NCBI GenBank assembly: GCA_023091735.1
Contig: JALKBU010000405.1
Location: 1 to 42,513, forward strand
Reading direction: 5' to 3'
DNA length: 42,513 bases
Source: Trichomonas tenax
Taxonomy: Eukaryota; Parabasalia; Trichomonadida; Trichomonadidae
A program made the translations under genes and the position numbers. Numbering within the stretch: position 1 is the stretch's first letter; the number at the start of each line of letters is the position of its first letter. The notes beneath the pieces were generated by a model, which was not told where the DNA came from, searched no databases, and saw nothing but the letters and a program-made list of their open reading frames with translations. Of the stretch, positions 10,080 to 20,842 are shown in pieces.

Positions 10080-11105
10080 CATTTATATTTTTTGGATAAA
10101 TTATCGACTTCTGGCACCAGCAAACACTAAAATTGCATCTACAGAGCACAAACATTCGATGAATACTATACATAATGAAATGTAGCGTCCATCTATATTT
10201 CGTGATCAAAAATCATTGAGAAAGACGTGTTTCCTGCCAATTTTCTTCAATTCAGCGATATTGTGTGATGTGAGCAAGAAGCACGTCATTTTCAATGATA
10301 TTTGTTCTTTTTGATTAAAATACCTGCTTTCTAAGCTACTTTACAGCATTTTGTTGATTTACACGCGAATTTATGATTAACAGAGTTACTGTGAGCTTTA
10401 GGATAGTTCAAAAATTACAGAATCACACGTTTTTGCTTTATTTTAACAGAAACATCTATAATTCAATCTATTTTATCCTTCTGCATGCACACGAGAACAA
10501 AAGAGAATGGAATATAGTTGTTTATAGTTATTTTTCATTAGTTTAATAGTATTATATTGAGTTCTGATACTTTTGATAGGCGATGAAAATGCATAGTATG
10601 TATGCATGAATTCTACTTATGCTTATTAATCTATATCGCCAATATTGAAATAACTAGTATTAAAAACTTAATAAAAAAGACTAATTTTTCTATAATTAGA
10701 CTGCAAATGTGCATTATAGTATGTGCATGTGTTAAAAATACAATTTTGATTTTTTGACATTTTGACGCAATCACTTTACATTGTCAAAATTATATATCAC
10801 AAGCATTTTTGCTAATTACGCTGTTTCTGATAAGTTTCTCTGTGCAGGAAGGCTACACACGTATGCAAAATAATATATACTGAATAGCATCAAAATTTAA
10901 GTGAATATTTTTAATATTTTCTCATTCACGTCCATATACATGTTGGATGCTCAACACAGCATGCGAAATCATGTACTCAAGTACATATGTTATGAAATAA
11001 GAGACTTGAGAAAATACTTTTTTATTTTTCTGCATTTTGAGGCTTGTGAAAGCGCACAAATGACACACTCTCGGATGAGTAGTATAGTGTTACTTTTAAT
11101 ATGAC

Positions 11106-11147
11106 ATAACATATGATATTTTTTTGAAGAATCTAATCATATGTTAT
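11106..11147. repeat. 12-bp inverted repeat
   Basis: ATAACATATGAT (11106-11117) and ATCATATGTTAT (11136-11147) pair perfectly around an 18-base loop. It lies inside the same non-coding element; function unknown. Confidence 0.6.
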
Positions 11148-12093
11148 AATTAGCTATTTATGATAAAAAATGCTCTACACACGCTACAATTTAGTGCTTC
11201 ATGTCAAACAATCCCCAATCACTCTTCTGAATATAAGATATTACATGTTTTTCATAAAAAATTATAATAAACCATCAAAAACTGTGTGCATGTAATAAGG
11301 TATCTTTGAATAGCATGTTGACTTTTTAAATACACACAATTTCATGGATTAAGCAATCACAATAATTCTAGCATCGGGAGAATGCACATTAGCACAAATA
11401 TTTATACAAAGGCAACATCAATATAGAACTTGATGCAAAAGTATATACCAGTACTATAGTATATACATATAATAACTGATATGCTGCATATGATCTTTTT
11501 GATGTGATGCACTCCAAATAACACATCGGTATTCAGTCACTTTTGAGATATTAATTTAGAGTGTATCTCGACAATACAGCGATATATTTTTGTTAAATTC
11601 TTTCTATCTATTATATACACTATATAATATTCATATATCTATTCAACAGTTTGATATACCTCTTCAAATCTTGATTTGTCAAATTAATGCTTTGAAATCC
11701 ACATCTTTTTTCTTCATATGGAATTAAACACATTAATTACATATTAAACACATCCAATAGTATCTGATATTACTGATTGAATCGAAGAATAACAATATGA
11801 GCCATTATACAGTGATCAGATAATCTTGAAAAATTGTGTTTGGAGGAATTTAAACCCTTGATCATGTAACACACATGTTAAAGCTATTTCCTAAATATTG
11901 CAAAATCAAGTCGGAATCTCATATTTTGATATCCAATATATAGTTTATAAAATTCATTCAAAACTCAATAGATTCATCAAAAGAAACCATCTATGATAAT
12001 GGATGTTTAGAAATTCCTCTAAACCTCTTCCATCCCCAAAACTACAAACTATACCAAAAATTTTGGGTAGAGTTTGTCTTCTCCTCAAAATAA

Positions 12094-13950
12094 TAATTTT
12101 GTAAATAATTGAAATAGAGAAAAATTAACGATGGAATAATAATGTACTATAAAAGTATATCTTATAAATGCAAAAATATCAAACAGGAGAATAAATCGAT
12201 CAATGATTTCCTTTTGGAAAATTTAATGAGAAAATTTTATTGCATGTGAGATAGATATAATATAAATGTGATAAAAATTGAAGTATTTTTTGCCAGTTAA
12301 AACATATAATATCAAAATATTTTAATGAAAATCTCATTTTTCTATTTTTCGAATAAGTTTCTAAAAAAAAAATCAATGAATTATACTCTTTTATTAGTGC
12401 GATTCATATCACCTTTGTTGAATCAAAAAAGCTATTAAAATTTACATCAAATATACACATTTCACATAAAATATTGATGCTATATCAATACCCTACAGCT
12501 TTTATTGTATTTTTTATATTATAAGATCATTTTTGGACGATTACTGTTCGTATTGGTGATTTCTATTGGTGTTAAGATCGTTGCCAACACCACATCCACA
12601 GACTTCTGAAGAGCTTCTCTACTTCAATCTTTGCTTCTTTCCTTAATAATTACGTATATTTTAAATGTTTTAACAATGATCAATTTTACATAAGATAACC
12701 ATATTATATACCGTCCATATATTTTATTTCTTTAACTGTCGCCATTAGAACCAAAATACAAATTAGCATTTTAGTATTATATATAGATTGCTTTTGTAGC
12801 TTATAAGAGCTTTTCTCTATTAAATTCTCTACGTCTGATTTGGCAGCACTTTAATCAACCTGCTATTTCCAAATGTACTTTTTGAATATTTAATAAAGTA
12901 CACATTTACAATGAACTACTCAACAATTATTAGCTCAGCAATGAGTATTTGTGATGTACATATAATAGAAAGGAATTGGAAACTGATTTTATTGATTTTC
13001 TATCAATTCTTTGATCAGGTATATTATGAGTTATCACACTGTATTATTTGCATACAAAGTTTGAATGGTTCTGAATGAGTGTGAATTTCTGTGTTTGATA
13101 GCATGCTTTATCTGGAATTTCATCACTGAAATATTCCTACCATACATCTTTTGGGGCAGGGAAATAAAGTTTTTGTTTCAATAAATTTGTTAAATATTTC
13201 AAATGTCGATGTTTATCGATTGAGAATAGCTTTTTGACAATTCTTTCGCTCGATTAAGTGCAAATGAGGAATTTGATTGAAATTTATCAATCTCTGAGAT
13301 CTGTGGCAGATACATTTCATTTAATTCTCTTTACCGGAACTGTTTATTGTTGCCATTTAATTTTTTGATCAATGAAAGACACTCTCATTGATTACTCTTT
13401 CTTTTGTCATTTTCTGTTGTGGGCAATGAAGAGTTATGATAATGATTGAATTCAATATTGATGTTGAATCTCATTGTAGAATGAATTTCTTTCTCGTTCA
13501 TCCAAATCGAAACTTAATTCTTTTTTTCGCTCTATCTAAACAGACATTTCAACAAAGTAATGAAATATATCCACTGAACACAGGAAGAACAGATGAATTC
13601 AAACATACAATCATTGAAAAGAATAAAATAATTGTTCTCTGAATAAAATTGCAAGAATAAAATGCCTGTGAAATATGGAATAAAGAAACAATGATTTTCA
13701 CTCACACATTAGTCAAAGATTTAAACATTAACTCAAAAGTTCATCAAAAAATCAATCAATAGTTTAATTAATCACTTGAAATAATTATATATTCAAACGT
13801 GAATCAAGTGATATGTAGAACCAATGCATATGATTGATCTTTTCGTCTTATTATCGTGAACAATTCTTGAGTAAATATTATTGTTTTCCACAGCGCACTG
13901 TGAAAATGAATGAAATGAAAAATTGTAATCGAGTTTTGTTTTGAGTTTGT
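12094..13950. other. Gene-poor AT-rich stretch
   Basis: I find no gene. A 68-codon open frame at 13436-13642 has no recognisable motif, no Inr and a composition like the spacer. No tRNA-like T-arm or other RNA gene was seen. Confidence 0.5.
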
Positions 13951-13952
13951 TA

Positions 13953-14825
13953 TTAAATGAAATCTTTATCATAATAGCATTCTGAGAATGTTATTGTGTT
14001 AGGACAAAAATCTTCATAAAAGGAATAATCAGTGCATTTATTATTTATATAATTACATTTTTGGATTTTAAAGTCATTACATTTGTTTAAATAATATATT
14101 GATGAGCCAACATTATTATTAATATAATTACACGAATTTATTTGAATAACATTTGAAAAAACAAATATCCCTCAGCACTTCCCTCAGAAGAATATGAATT
14201 ATTTTCATAGTTTGAATAAATATTTTTTTTTAATTTTGCATCATTACTTTCTACGTCAAAAATGGAAACAATGTAGATGTTCACTTTTGTTTCGTTTACA
14301 TTTTCGATGCTGGCGTTTCCATTACAGAAATACAGATTTGAATAACCTTTTTGAGTTCCGTCGCCTGATTTGGATATCGATGAACTGATGATTCTGCTTT
14401 GCGATGATGCACTATTTGATACAGAAACAAAGCAATGAACACCAGAATAATCGCCATCTATTTTTGACTTCTCACTCGATATTCGATTTTGGACGCATTG
14501 TCCTCCACTCGAAAAAAGTAAAGAACTTCTATTTGCATTATGAAAAGATTGAAAGAAGTAACTGCATTCAACAAGAAGCATTGTATTACTTGATCTAGAA
14601 GTAATGACAATTGATCCATCATTTAAGTTATAAAATGAACAACTTTTCACATAATACGATGAAGATTTTTTAATTGCATTGCTTTGATTGACAATAACTT
14701 CTTTCTGTGTCGATGAACTGTCAAAGAATTCATTCCATTCTTTTCTTTCGACGATTTTTGAGATCAAACATTTCGATGGACAAAAAAAGTGAGATCAAAC
14801 AATAATAAAAAAAATCAATTATCAT
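13953..14825 (-). pseudogene. Surface repeat protein (beta-helix / Pmp-like), two frameshifts
   Basis: The ATG at 14825 opens a signal-peptide-like start (MIIDFFYYCLISLFLS). At an A7 run near 14785 (plus strand) the frame must change to continue as CLISKIVERKEWNEFF..., which stays open to 14138 and contains LVECSYFFQSF, LFSSGGQCVQN and NLYFCNGNASIENVN, the alternating short-strand pattern of beta-helix surface proteins. Near 14170 a second single-base shift is needed to continue as FVFSNVIQINSCNYINNN and KIQKCNYINNKCTDYSFYEDF, down to a TAA at 13953-13955. No C-terminal membrane span is present. It is related to the fragment at 4983-5580. The two shifts suggest a recently dead gene, or homopolymer errors for the first one. 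Confidence 0.5.
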
Positions 14826-15084
14826 TTCTTTATCAATTGTGTCTGTTACAGACTTCACGGCATTGCTAAAATTTATTGGAGTTTTTAGGCTTTATTTTCT
14901 TTATGGTAAAACTCCACTTCATATGGATTCACCAAAGTAACACTACAAAATAGATTCATTTTGCCAATTATAATTACAAATATCATTCCTTATTCTCACA
15001 CTTCTCCATAATAATGTACTCGTGCTAATACTAGAGAGTTATATTAATCATACAACGCTTTAATTAATAATAATAGAAAGCAAA
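14826..15084. other. Spacer
   Basis: This is AT-rich sequence between two minus-strand surface-protein genes. Nothing was recognised in it. Confidence 0.4.
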
Positions 15085-15975
15085 TTAATTAAGTAAGTTT
15101 GTATCGATATTTACAAGCTTTTTTTCCGTATCTGGCGAATCACTTTCTTCTTCTCTCTTGCGACGAATGATATACGATATTATGACACCAATGATACATA
15201 TCATCGTCACTAATCCAAGAATCGAGAATGAATAAATTGAGATCAAGAAATCTTCTGTTTTTTGTGTCTTATTATTTGCAACTGAACGTGAGACTCTGAT
15301 GGAATTCGATTCCAAACCTTCTTTTGCTGTATTTTTGTATACAGTTAGAATTTCATTTTGATTCACAGCTCCAGAAAAGAGTTTTCCTGTGTATTTATAT
15401 TTAACTTGATTCATCATTGATACATAAATCTTTGCATATGATGATTTTCCTTCTTCGGTGTGCCAATGAATGTTATTAATTTCATCGACAAAATCTTGAA
15501 ACCCATCATTTCTAAACTCGTAATTATTGATTGAAATGAAATCATTGAATGAAAGAGAGTATTTATAAGCGACTGAATATTCAGCAATGCCTGAAAATGA
15601 AAAACAATAGTCTTGATTTGGAGATATTGTGTAATTGTAGATGTTTTTGTCATCTTCCATTGAGAAAATTATCTCTATATACTTCGTATTAACGTAAAAT
15701 TGATAAAAACTGCAATTCGAATCAAAATCTTTGATATTATAAGCAAAATACTTCGGCTCGTTTGTCGGATTCATTATGATTACACTAGAGCTTTCTTTGA
15801 AGTAAAATATTTTGTATTTATTTGTTATTTCTGAAATGGCTGATTTATAAATCTTGAATTCTTCAGGGTTTAGAGGCACGAAAACTTTTCCAGATGGGAT
15901 TTCGAGCGTTTCTTGACTGTTTTCAGCAATTTTTATCGACTCAGAAATTGCATTCACAATCAAGAAAGACAACAT
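15085..15975 (-). CDS. Type I membrane protein, unknown ectodomain
   Basis: 296 residues from the ATG at 15975. I chose this start because the longer open frame has no upstream ATG and because it places a signal peptide (MLSFLIVNAISES) first. An Asn/Ser/Tyr-rich ectodomain follows, then one membrane span (YSFSILGLVTMICIIGVIISYII) and a short basic/acidic tail beginning RRKREEE. I do not recognise a domain in the ectodomain. Many parabasalid surface families share this layout (signal, ectodomain, single span, short cytoplasmic tail). The next gene downstream on the same strand is a broken surface-repeat gene, so this may be part of a surface-protein cluster. No frameshift is seen. Confidence 0.65.
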   Translation of the reverse strand: MLSFLIVNAISESIKIAENSQETLEIPSGKVFVPLNPEEFKIYKSAISEITNKYKIFYFKESSSVIIMNPTNEPKYFAYNIKDFDSNCSFYQFYVNTKYIEIIFSMEDDKNIYNYTISPNQDYCFSFSGIAEYSVAYKYSLSFNDFISINNYEFRNDGFQDFVDEINNIHWHTEEGKSSYAKIYVSMMNQVKYKYTGKLFSGAVNQNEILTVYKNTAKEGLESNSIRVSRSVANNKTQKTEDFLISIYSFSILGLVTMICIIGVIISYIIRRKREEESDSPDTEKKLVNIDTNLLN

Positions 15976-15999
15976 TTTGATTTCTGATTTTGAAAGTGA

Positions 16000-16465
16000 T
16001 AGCAATCAAAATCCTCAACAATTGAAATCTACATCTTAATGATAAGATCCAAATCATCAATAATAAATATTTTATCAGATAATATCTTTTATTTTCTTGA
16101 ATAACCTTTAAAAATGCCCTTAATATATTTGTGTGGTACAATATTTTAATACTAAATGATTTGCTATTGACTTTGCTTATTTCTCATCCATCATCAATAA
16201 AACTCGTTATATCTCTTCAAATAGTAATCTTTTTAAAATTCAATCCATATAAATATATTAAATCTGAAGTATAGCTAATGAAGATATTAACAAAATAATG
16301 GCATATCTTTCATATAACCTTTTATAAAATAAAGTATCGATACTTGTTTTCAATTAAATTTTTTTAAAGGTAAAAAAGTATTATCAATGCATTTAATGCA
16401 TCACATCATCTGCATTTGAAAAGCAATCAATCAGCTCTAATAAAATCAATGCCAAATAAAAAAGA
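16000..16465. other. AT-rich spacer
   Basis: No coding or structured feature was recognised between the membrane-protein gene and the GC-rich fragment. Confidence 0.5.
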
Positions 16466-16925
16466 TTATTGTTCTTCATTTATGTCGATGCTCAAATTGT
16501 CTTCCCCATGCCTGCCTCGTCTTTTGATCCTGGCCCTGAGTGTCTCCGGTGACGCAGACCGAAGAACCACAACGTCACGAGTCTGTTGCTTGCAATGACT
16601 GACTATGATGTCTGCGACCTCATGCACAGACTTATTGTCTGTGTGTAGCTGTATTGTGGAATTTTTATGCGGTCTCGCAGCGATTCCGAATTTCTCCTGG
16701 ATTGATATTCCGCGACGCATCAGGATGTTGTATTCGAACTCAGACTTGTCTCGTGGGAAGAATTCCTCGATGCCATCGACAGCAAATCTCTCCACTAAGA
16801 CAACACTGCAGTCCTTGATCTCGCCCAAAATTTTTGGTACAGTTTGTAGTTTTGGGGAAAGAAGAGGTGTCTTTGAGACAGTCGCAGCTAGTTTTTGCTA
16901 CTCCAGGAGGAAATCGGAATTTCAA
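16466..16925 (-). pseudogene. GC-rich P-loop kinase-like fragment
   Basis: The open stretch 16466-16828 (no ATG; it would need to begin upstream) contains VVVLRSASPETLRARIKRRGR, which resembles the lid of deoxynucleoside or nucleoside-monophosphate kinases (xxxSPExxxxRIxxRGR), and STIQLHTDNKSVHEVADII, which resembles the C-terminal helix of shikimate/NMP kinases. The order of the two blocks is the reverse of what a single kinase domain would show, and no Walker A loop is visible, so this may be a rearranged piece. Base composition is much less AT-rich than the surroundings and resembles the GPI gene. The 5' end abuts a 34-base piece of the terminal repeat of the element at 9630-12086. The function call is tentative. 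Confidence 0.3.
16824..16857 (+). repeat. Solo copy of the element's terminal repeat
   Basis: 33 of 34 bases match the inner part of the right terminal repeat of the 9630-12086 element (starts CCCAAAATTTTTGGTA). The next bases (GAAGAGGT) also agree. It sits at the 5' edge of the GC-rich kinase-like fragment. Confidence 0.7.
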
Positions 16926-16950
16926 TAATTACCGAAATATTGAAAATTAC

Positions 16951-17027
16951 TCCGAGTATAAGTGATATATAGATGGAGCTGTGGCACAATAGTCCACAAA
17001 ACCATTTATATATCACCAACACTCGGA
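16951..17027. repeat. 34-bp imperfect hairpin
   Basis: Arms 16951-16984 and 16994-17027 match at about 27 of 34 positions, with a 9-base loop. It begins TCCGAGT. It lies about 50 bases before the perfect hairpin at 17075-17150. Confidence 0.65.
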
Positions 17028-17074
17028 AAATCAACATTCCAATCAGATAATTTAATGCTCTTAAAAAAGTTGTG

Positions 17075-17150
17075 TTTCATGCAATAATCACAGTGATAAT
17101 GCACCATCATAACTGTAGTGTAACATTATCACTGTGATTATTGCATGAAA
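17075..17150. repeat. 27-bp perfect hairpin
   Basis: Arms 17075-17101 and 17124-17150 are perfectly complementary over 27 bases (begins TTTCATGCAATAATCACAGT), with a 22-base loop. Such a perfect long stem is not expected by chance. It could be a recent foldback insertion or a small-RNA precursor. Confidence 0.85.
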
Positions 17151-17629
17151 AAAAAAACATTTGTTTCGAGGTTCTCTGGTTGTTCTTGTCCAGTGCAGCA
17201 TTGGGACATGGCAATGAAACAACCAGTTCCAGTGCTACGCTGCATTAGAGAAAAAGATAAAATCCAGCATTATTTGCATATCGATTCAAGAATTACCTTT
17301 GAATTGTAACCTCATCACAGTACAATCTAACATAAAACTACATTGCAATACTTGGTTCAATAGTTAAATATAGTAAATCCCAATTTTATCTCAAATTCTG
17401 ATGGATCTTTCTCTAACTATTGATATTCAGACCATACCACTTCTACACAATAATCCACACAAAAGGGTATATATAATACACGAAAATGAACACATTTTAA
17501 ATAAAAATATGAATTTATATATTTATTAGCTTTATTTTCATCCTTGAAAGTGGAATATGTTCATATACACAACTATCTTAGATGAATTGCCGTTGAGATT
17601 TTGAATAATTATCATTCTAATACTGCTTA

Positions 17630-17657
17630 CCCAAATTTACCAGATAAATTTGGGTAA
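17630..17657. repeat. Short hairpin (TTACCCAAATTTA)
   Basis: TTACCCAAATTTA and TAAATTTGGGTAA pair around a 5-base loop (CCAGA). A third partial copy (GTAAATTTGGGT) follows within 40 bases. Confidence 0.55.
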
Positions 17658-17878
17658 AGTAAAATGTCAGATTTGTAAATTTGGGTGAGACTCTATAAAT
17701 GTCATGTTGTTTCGCAACATTCTGAATGAAATCCTAATAATACATTCATAGATCGTTCAGCTATCAGAAATGTAAATTTATTATCAATAGATATAAAGCG
17801 CTATTCACAGAACTATGAGCACAATCCAGTCTCATATAAAGAGTCCAATCCAAAAACTTATGCTTGAAGGTTTTTTAG

Positions 17879-17930
17879 TATTGAATGATCAAGAATGCAA
17901 TAATATTCAAGCATTCTTGTTTCTTCAATA
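17879..17930. repeat. 20-bp hairpin
   Basis: Arms 17879-17898 and 17911-17930 match at 17 of 20 positions around a 12-base loop. This is the same size class as the hairpins near 17 kb. Confidence 0.55.
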
Positions 17931-17999
17931 TTCACGCACCATACGAACCGAAATCTTTAGTGTCAACACAGACCTTTCAATATTAAATATTAATGAATA

Positions 18000-18990
18000 A
18001 ATATATGAATGAAAAAAGAAATCGTTAAAGTAAGCTAAAACATAATGGGTCAACAAGATAACAGAAAATATGATAAAGATTGTATATGAGTAACTTGAAT
18101 AAGGAGTGGATGGAGAAGTTGAGAGGGAAATGTGAAATTGGAGAGTCGGCGGTACTCAAGAGATGGTGGTTGGAGATCTGTATTGCAGCACCGTGAGTTA
18201 TATACAAGACGGGACCACTGAGAAATATGACACTTTTCTTTTTGGCGGGCAAATGTTAGTGCCAAAATATAATATGCACGAAATGTCATAATATTCCATT
18301 GCCTTAAGTATATATGCACTAAATATTTTCCTTTTATATTCAGTTATCCAAATCAATTTTTATTTTAAATATTTTTATGCTTATTTTCATATAGTTGTTC
18401 TATTATCATGCATAGATGTGAAGCATATCAGCTAGGAATATCTATATATTGATGTTAAAATTGTTCAAAATCAGTTGTGATCTACATGTTGTAAAGCATA
18501 TAATCCCACTCTTTGACACCAAAAGGATGGATAACCCACATAATATCAACAATATTTTAATAACAAAACTTGAAATCAATTATATTGTTGGGTTATAGCG
18601 ATTTTGAAATGTTTGCGCACTTGATTTGTACTGCCGTACTTCGATGTAATTCAAGTTGCTAGAAGAAGGTTTCCTTAAACTCGAAAACGAGTTTCGGCAA
18701 TATTTCTACAATTTCTATGAATTGATTCTTAAATGAGTTGTATGTAGGTTTGCCACTATCTTTGTCGGCATCAGCCACGAAATATCTATTGAAAAATATA
18801 CTCAATCTCTCATTTTTATTTTTTTTTTCTAATTCAAATTGATTGTTTATGTTGATAAATTATTATGCTTTTTTATCATCCATGGCAACGACATTCCAAT
18901 ATTACAAGATCCTATTCGTCGATCTATAGAAGCATCTAATTGACTTTTTTTGCAGAAGCATAATAGTCAATAAAAATCTGCTTGGAAATT
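18000..18990. other. Gene-poor stretch
   Basis: A short plus-strand patch near 18090-18200 is unusually G-rich and open (36 codons including KEWMEKLRGKCEIGES). It has no partner frame that I can follow, so I treat it as a possible relic only. Nothing else was recognised. Confidence 0.35.
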
Positions 18991-18996
18991 GCTTCT

Positions 18997-19247
18997 TTAG
19001 CTCAAAGGCACTACTCTTCGATCCAAGAAGCATCATTCAAAATTAAATTAACGAGAGAGTGAGCTCTTCCAGCATAGCTGTATTAGATCAAAGGCATTAC
19101 TCTTCGATCTATTACATTAGAAAAAAAAAAACATAAATTTGATTTTTATTCAATGATTTCTCCTTTTTCTTCTGGTCTGTATAATTAGAATATACATTCT
19201 AGAATAGGATCAAAGTGTTGAAGTTAAAAGCATTACTCTTTAGCTTC
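18997..19247 (+). repeat. Three dispersed stem-loops with a constant loop
   Basis: Copies lie at 18997-19026, 19084-19111 and 19220-19247. Each has the loop GCAYTACTC and flanking arms that pair with each other but differ in sequence between copies (for example TAGATC/GATCTA in the second and GAAGTTAAA/TTTAGCTTC in the third, with one G-U pair). They are spaced 87 and 136 bases apart. Function unknown. Confidence 0.55.
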
Positions 19248-19258
19248 AGTCAAGTCAT

Positions 19259-19313
19259 AAATGTCAGTTTTTTCCCCGCCAATAAAATTTTCTGACATTT
19301 AATTTGGCGCCAA
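19259..19313. promoter_or_regulatory. Inverted repeat and E2F-like palindrome
   Basis: AAATGTCAG (from 19259) and CTGACATTT (to 19300) form an inverted repeat. It is followed by TTTGGCGCCAA (19303-19313), which matches the classic E2F site TTTSGCGCSAA. A 49-codon open frame starts with ATG at 19432 but is not convincing. The regulatory role is a guess from the motif. Confidence 0.3.
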
Positions 19314-19329
19314 CTTTCAAATCATTAAA

Positions 19330-20780
19330 TTTGTTGTCGTGTGTCATTAAAAACAACAAAGAATAAAGTGGAATAAGAATTTTGGTTTCTTTATTATATT
19401 TTAGAATTTGGATTAAAAATATAGCACTACAATGAATTTACTATTTAATGGTTTTTTTCGAATTTACTTACCAAGGATAGATGTAATGATGAATGCTTTA
19501 TATGATGAAAATTTAATAGAATTGTTAAATTATAAGGCGATAGCATTATTAAAGTGGAGAGTTTACATGATAAATATATAGAGTATATATGATAATTCCT
19601 TAAGGGTCAAATCAGATTGGAATTATATGAATCAGATAGGAAGCTATGAAGCTTGCGGGACAGGGCAAAAGAAAAAAGTGAGATGCCAGTTTTGTTTAAT
19701 GAAAGTTATTCTATAAACATGCTGCAACATTAAAAATATTGCCTATATGTTTCAATATGAATACAGAATTATATAAAAAAATCAAGGAGACATATATCGA
19801 TATTTTATAAAAAAAATAATGAATTGATGGTAAAATGAAAATCATAGGATTTGTAATATAAGCCATAATGTAGATTGGCAACAATTAAAGACAAAAATAA
19901 TACTATATACTTTTTTGACAACGTTTTTGTTTCGAAATCCATTTTTAATCGAAAGCCTCAATATGATTACATATGCATAGCTGATTTATGATGATAAAAA
20001 GCTCCAAAGCGATAATTTTTGTTAAAAAATTTTCGAAAATAGCTGGAAATAAAATATAGAATATAATTAACCTATAATATTTTTCATCACCTATTCAAAA
20101 AAATTAAGTGTTATACACTGTACCATATTTCACGTATTGTTTCCGAAAATACGTTTTCTACATTCTCAAAATTATTTGTAAAGCTCACGATCCTATTTTT
20201 GAGACCACTATATATGTTGGCCAGTAAAGGAAGATAAAAGCACAAAATCAAGTTATTTAGCTTTTATCAAATCTTCTGATGCATATATCATCATATTTAA
20301 CGTTGATCATTTTTAAAATGCACATTTTGTTACTCTTCAAAATGTTGCTGTTTTTGATGAATGCCGATGAATTGAATAACTGCAGTTTAAATTACTTTTT
20401 TTTTCAAAAATCGATTTGAATGTGGCACCGGAAAATTGAAAGGAACCAAAAACGTGCATTTACCTTCTCCTTCATATTTTTCTCTTCGATTTTAAATAAC
20501 TCGGATATATTTTTTTTTCTTTGCCTTTGAAAAACTATTTGATTTAATCGAAGCCCATGAAAAAATGCTTCTTTTTTATTTTATGAAATCATTGAAATAT
20601 TATTGGGATAGATAGAGAATAACAACTAAAATTGTTTTATTCACAATTTGCTATATTCTTATCCCTATTTATTATTGTTAAATATGATATCAAAAGTTTC
20701 AAAATATTTTTTCAAAATCTTAGTCAATTCAATAACTTTTTGATTGCATTAAATGAGAGCAATTCATTGAGTAGTCATTA
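19330..20780. other. AT-rich stretch upstream of Myb gene 1
   Basis: It has short plus-strand open pieces (49 codons from 19432) but nothing I can name. No repeat with clear ends was seen. Confidence 0.4.
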
Positions 20781-20796
20781 TATATTAAAATAAAAA

Positions 20797-20832
20797 AAAT
20801 TGTTCGAACAATTTGAATGATCAATTCATTTT
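20797..20832 (+). promoter_or_regulatory. Myb gene 1 promoter: 18-bp palindrome and Inr
   Basis: AAATTGTTCGAACAATTT (20797-20814) is a perfect 18-bp palindrome. Twelve bases downstream is TCATTTT (20826-20832), an Inr with putative +1 A at 20828, giving a leader of 15 bases to the ATG at 20843. The palindrome suggests a dimeric binding site; its factor is unknown. Confidence 0.6.
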
Positions 20833-20842
20833 GAAAAAAATA

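Larger units (their letters stand above)
9630..12086. mobile_element. Non-coding element with 51-bp terminal inverted repeats
   Basis: The ends 9630-9680 and 12036-12086 are inverted copies, 47 of 51 positions alike, starting GAGGAGAAGACAAACT. Each end contains an inner inverted repeat (ACAAACTATAC...GTATAGTTTGT on the left, 9639-9672). The element is flanked by AAAATAA on both sides (9623-9629 and 12087-12093), a plausible 7-bp target duplication, though the A-rich context weakens it. The 2457-bp body has no open frame worth calling; it holds one near-perfect hairpin (9992-10079). This looks like a non-autonomous DNA transposon. A 34-base match to its end also occurs at 16824-16857. Confidence 0.6.

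Noticed and set aside
13436..13642. 68-codon open frame
   Set aside because: No Inr, no motif, spacer-like composition and no paralog in the window.
17815..18000. 61-codon open frame starting with ATG
   Set aside because: It contains the 17879-17930 hairpin and no recognisable protein pattern; the open frame is probably chance.
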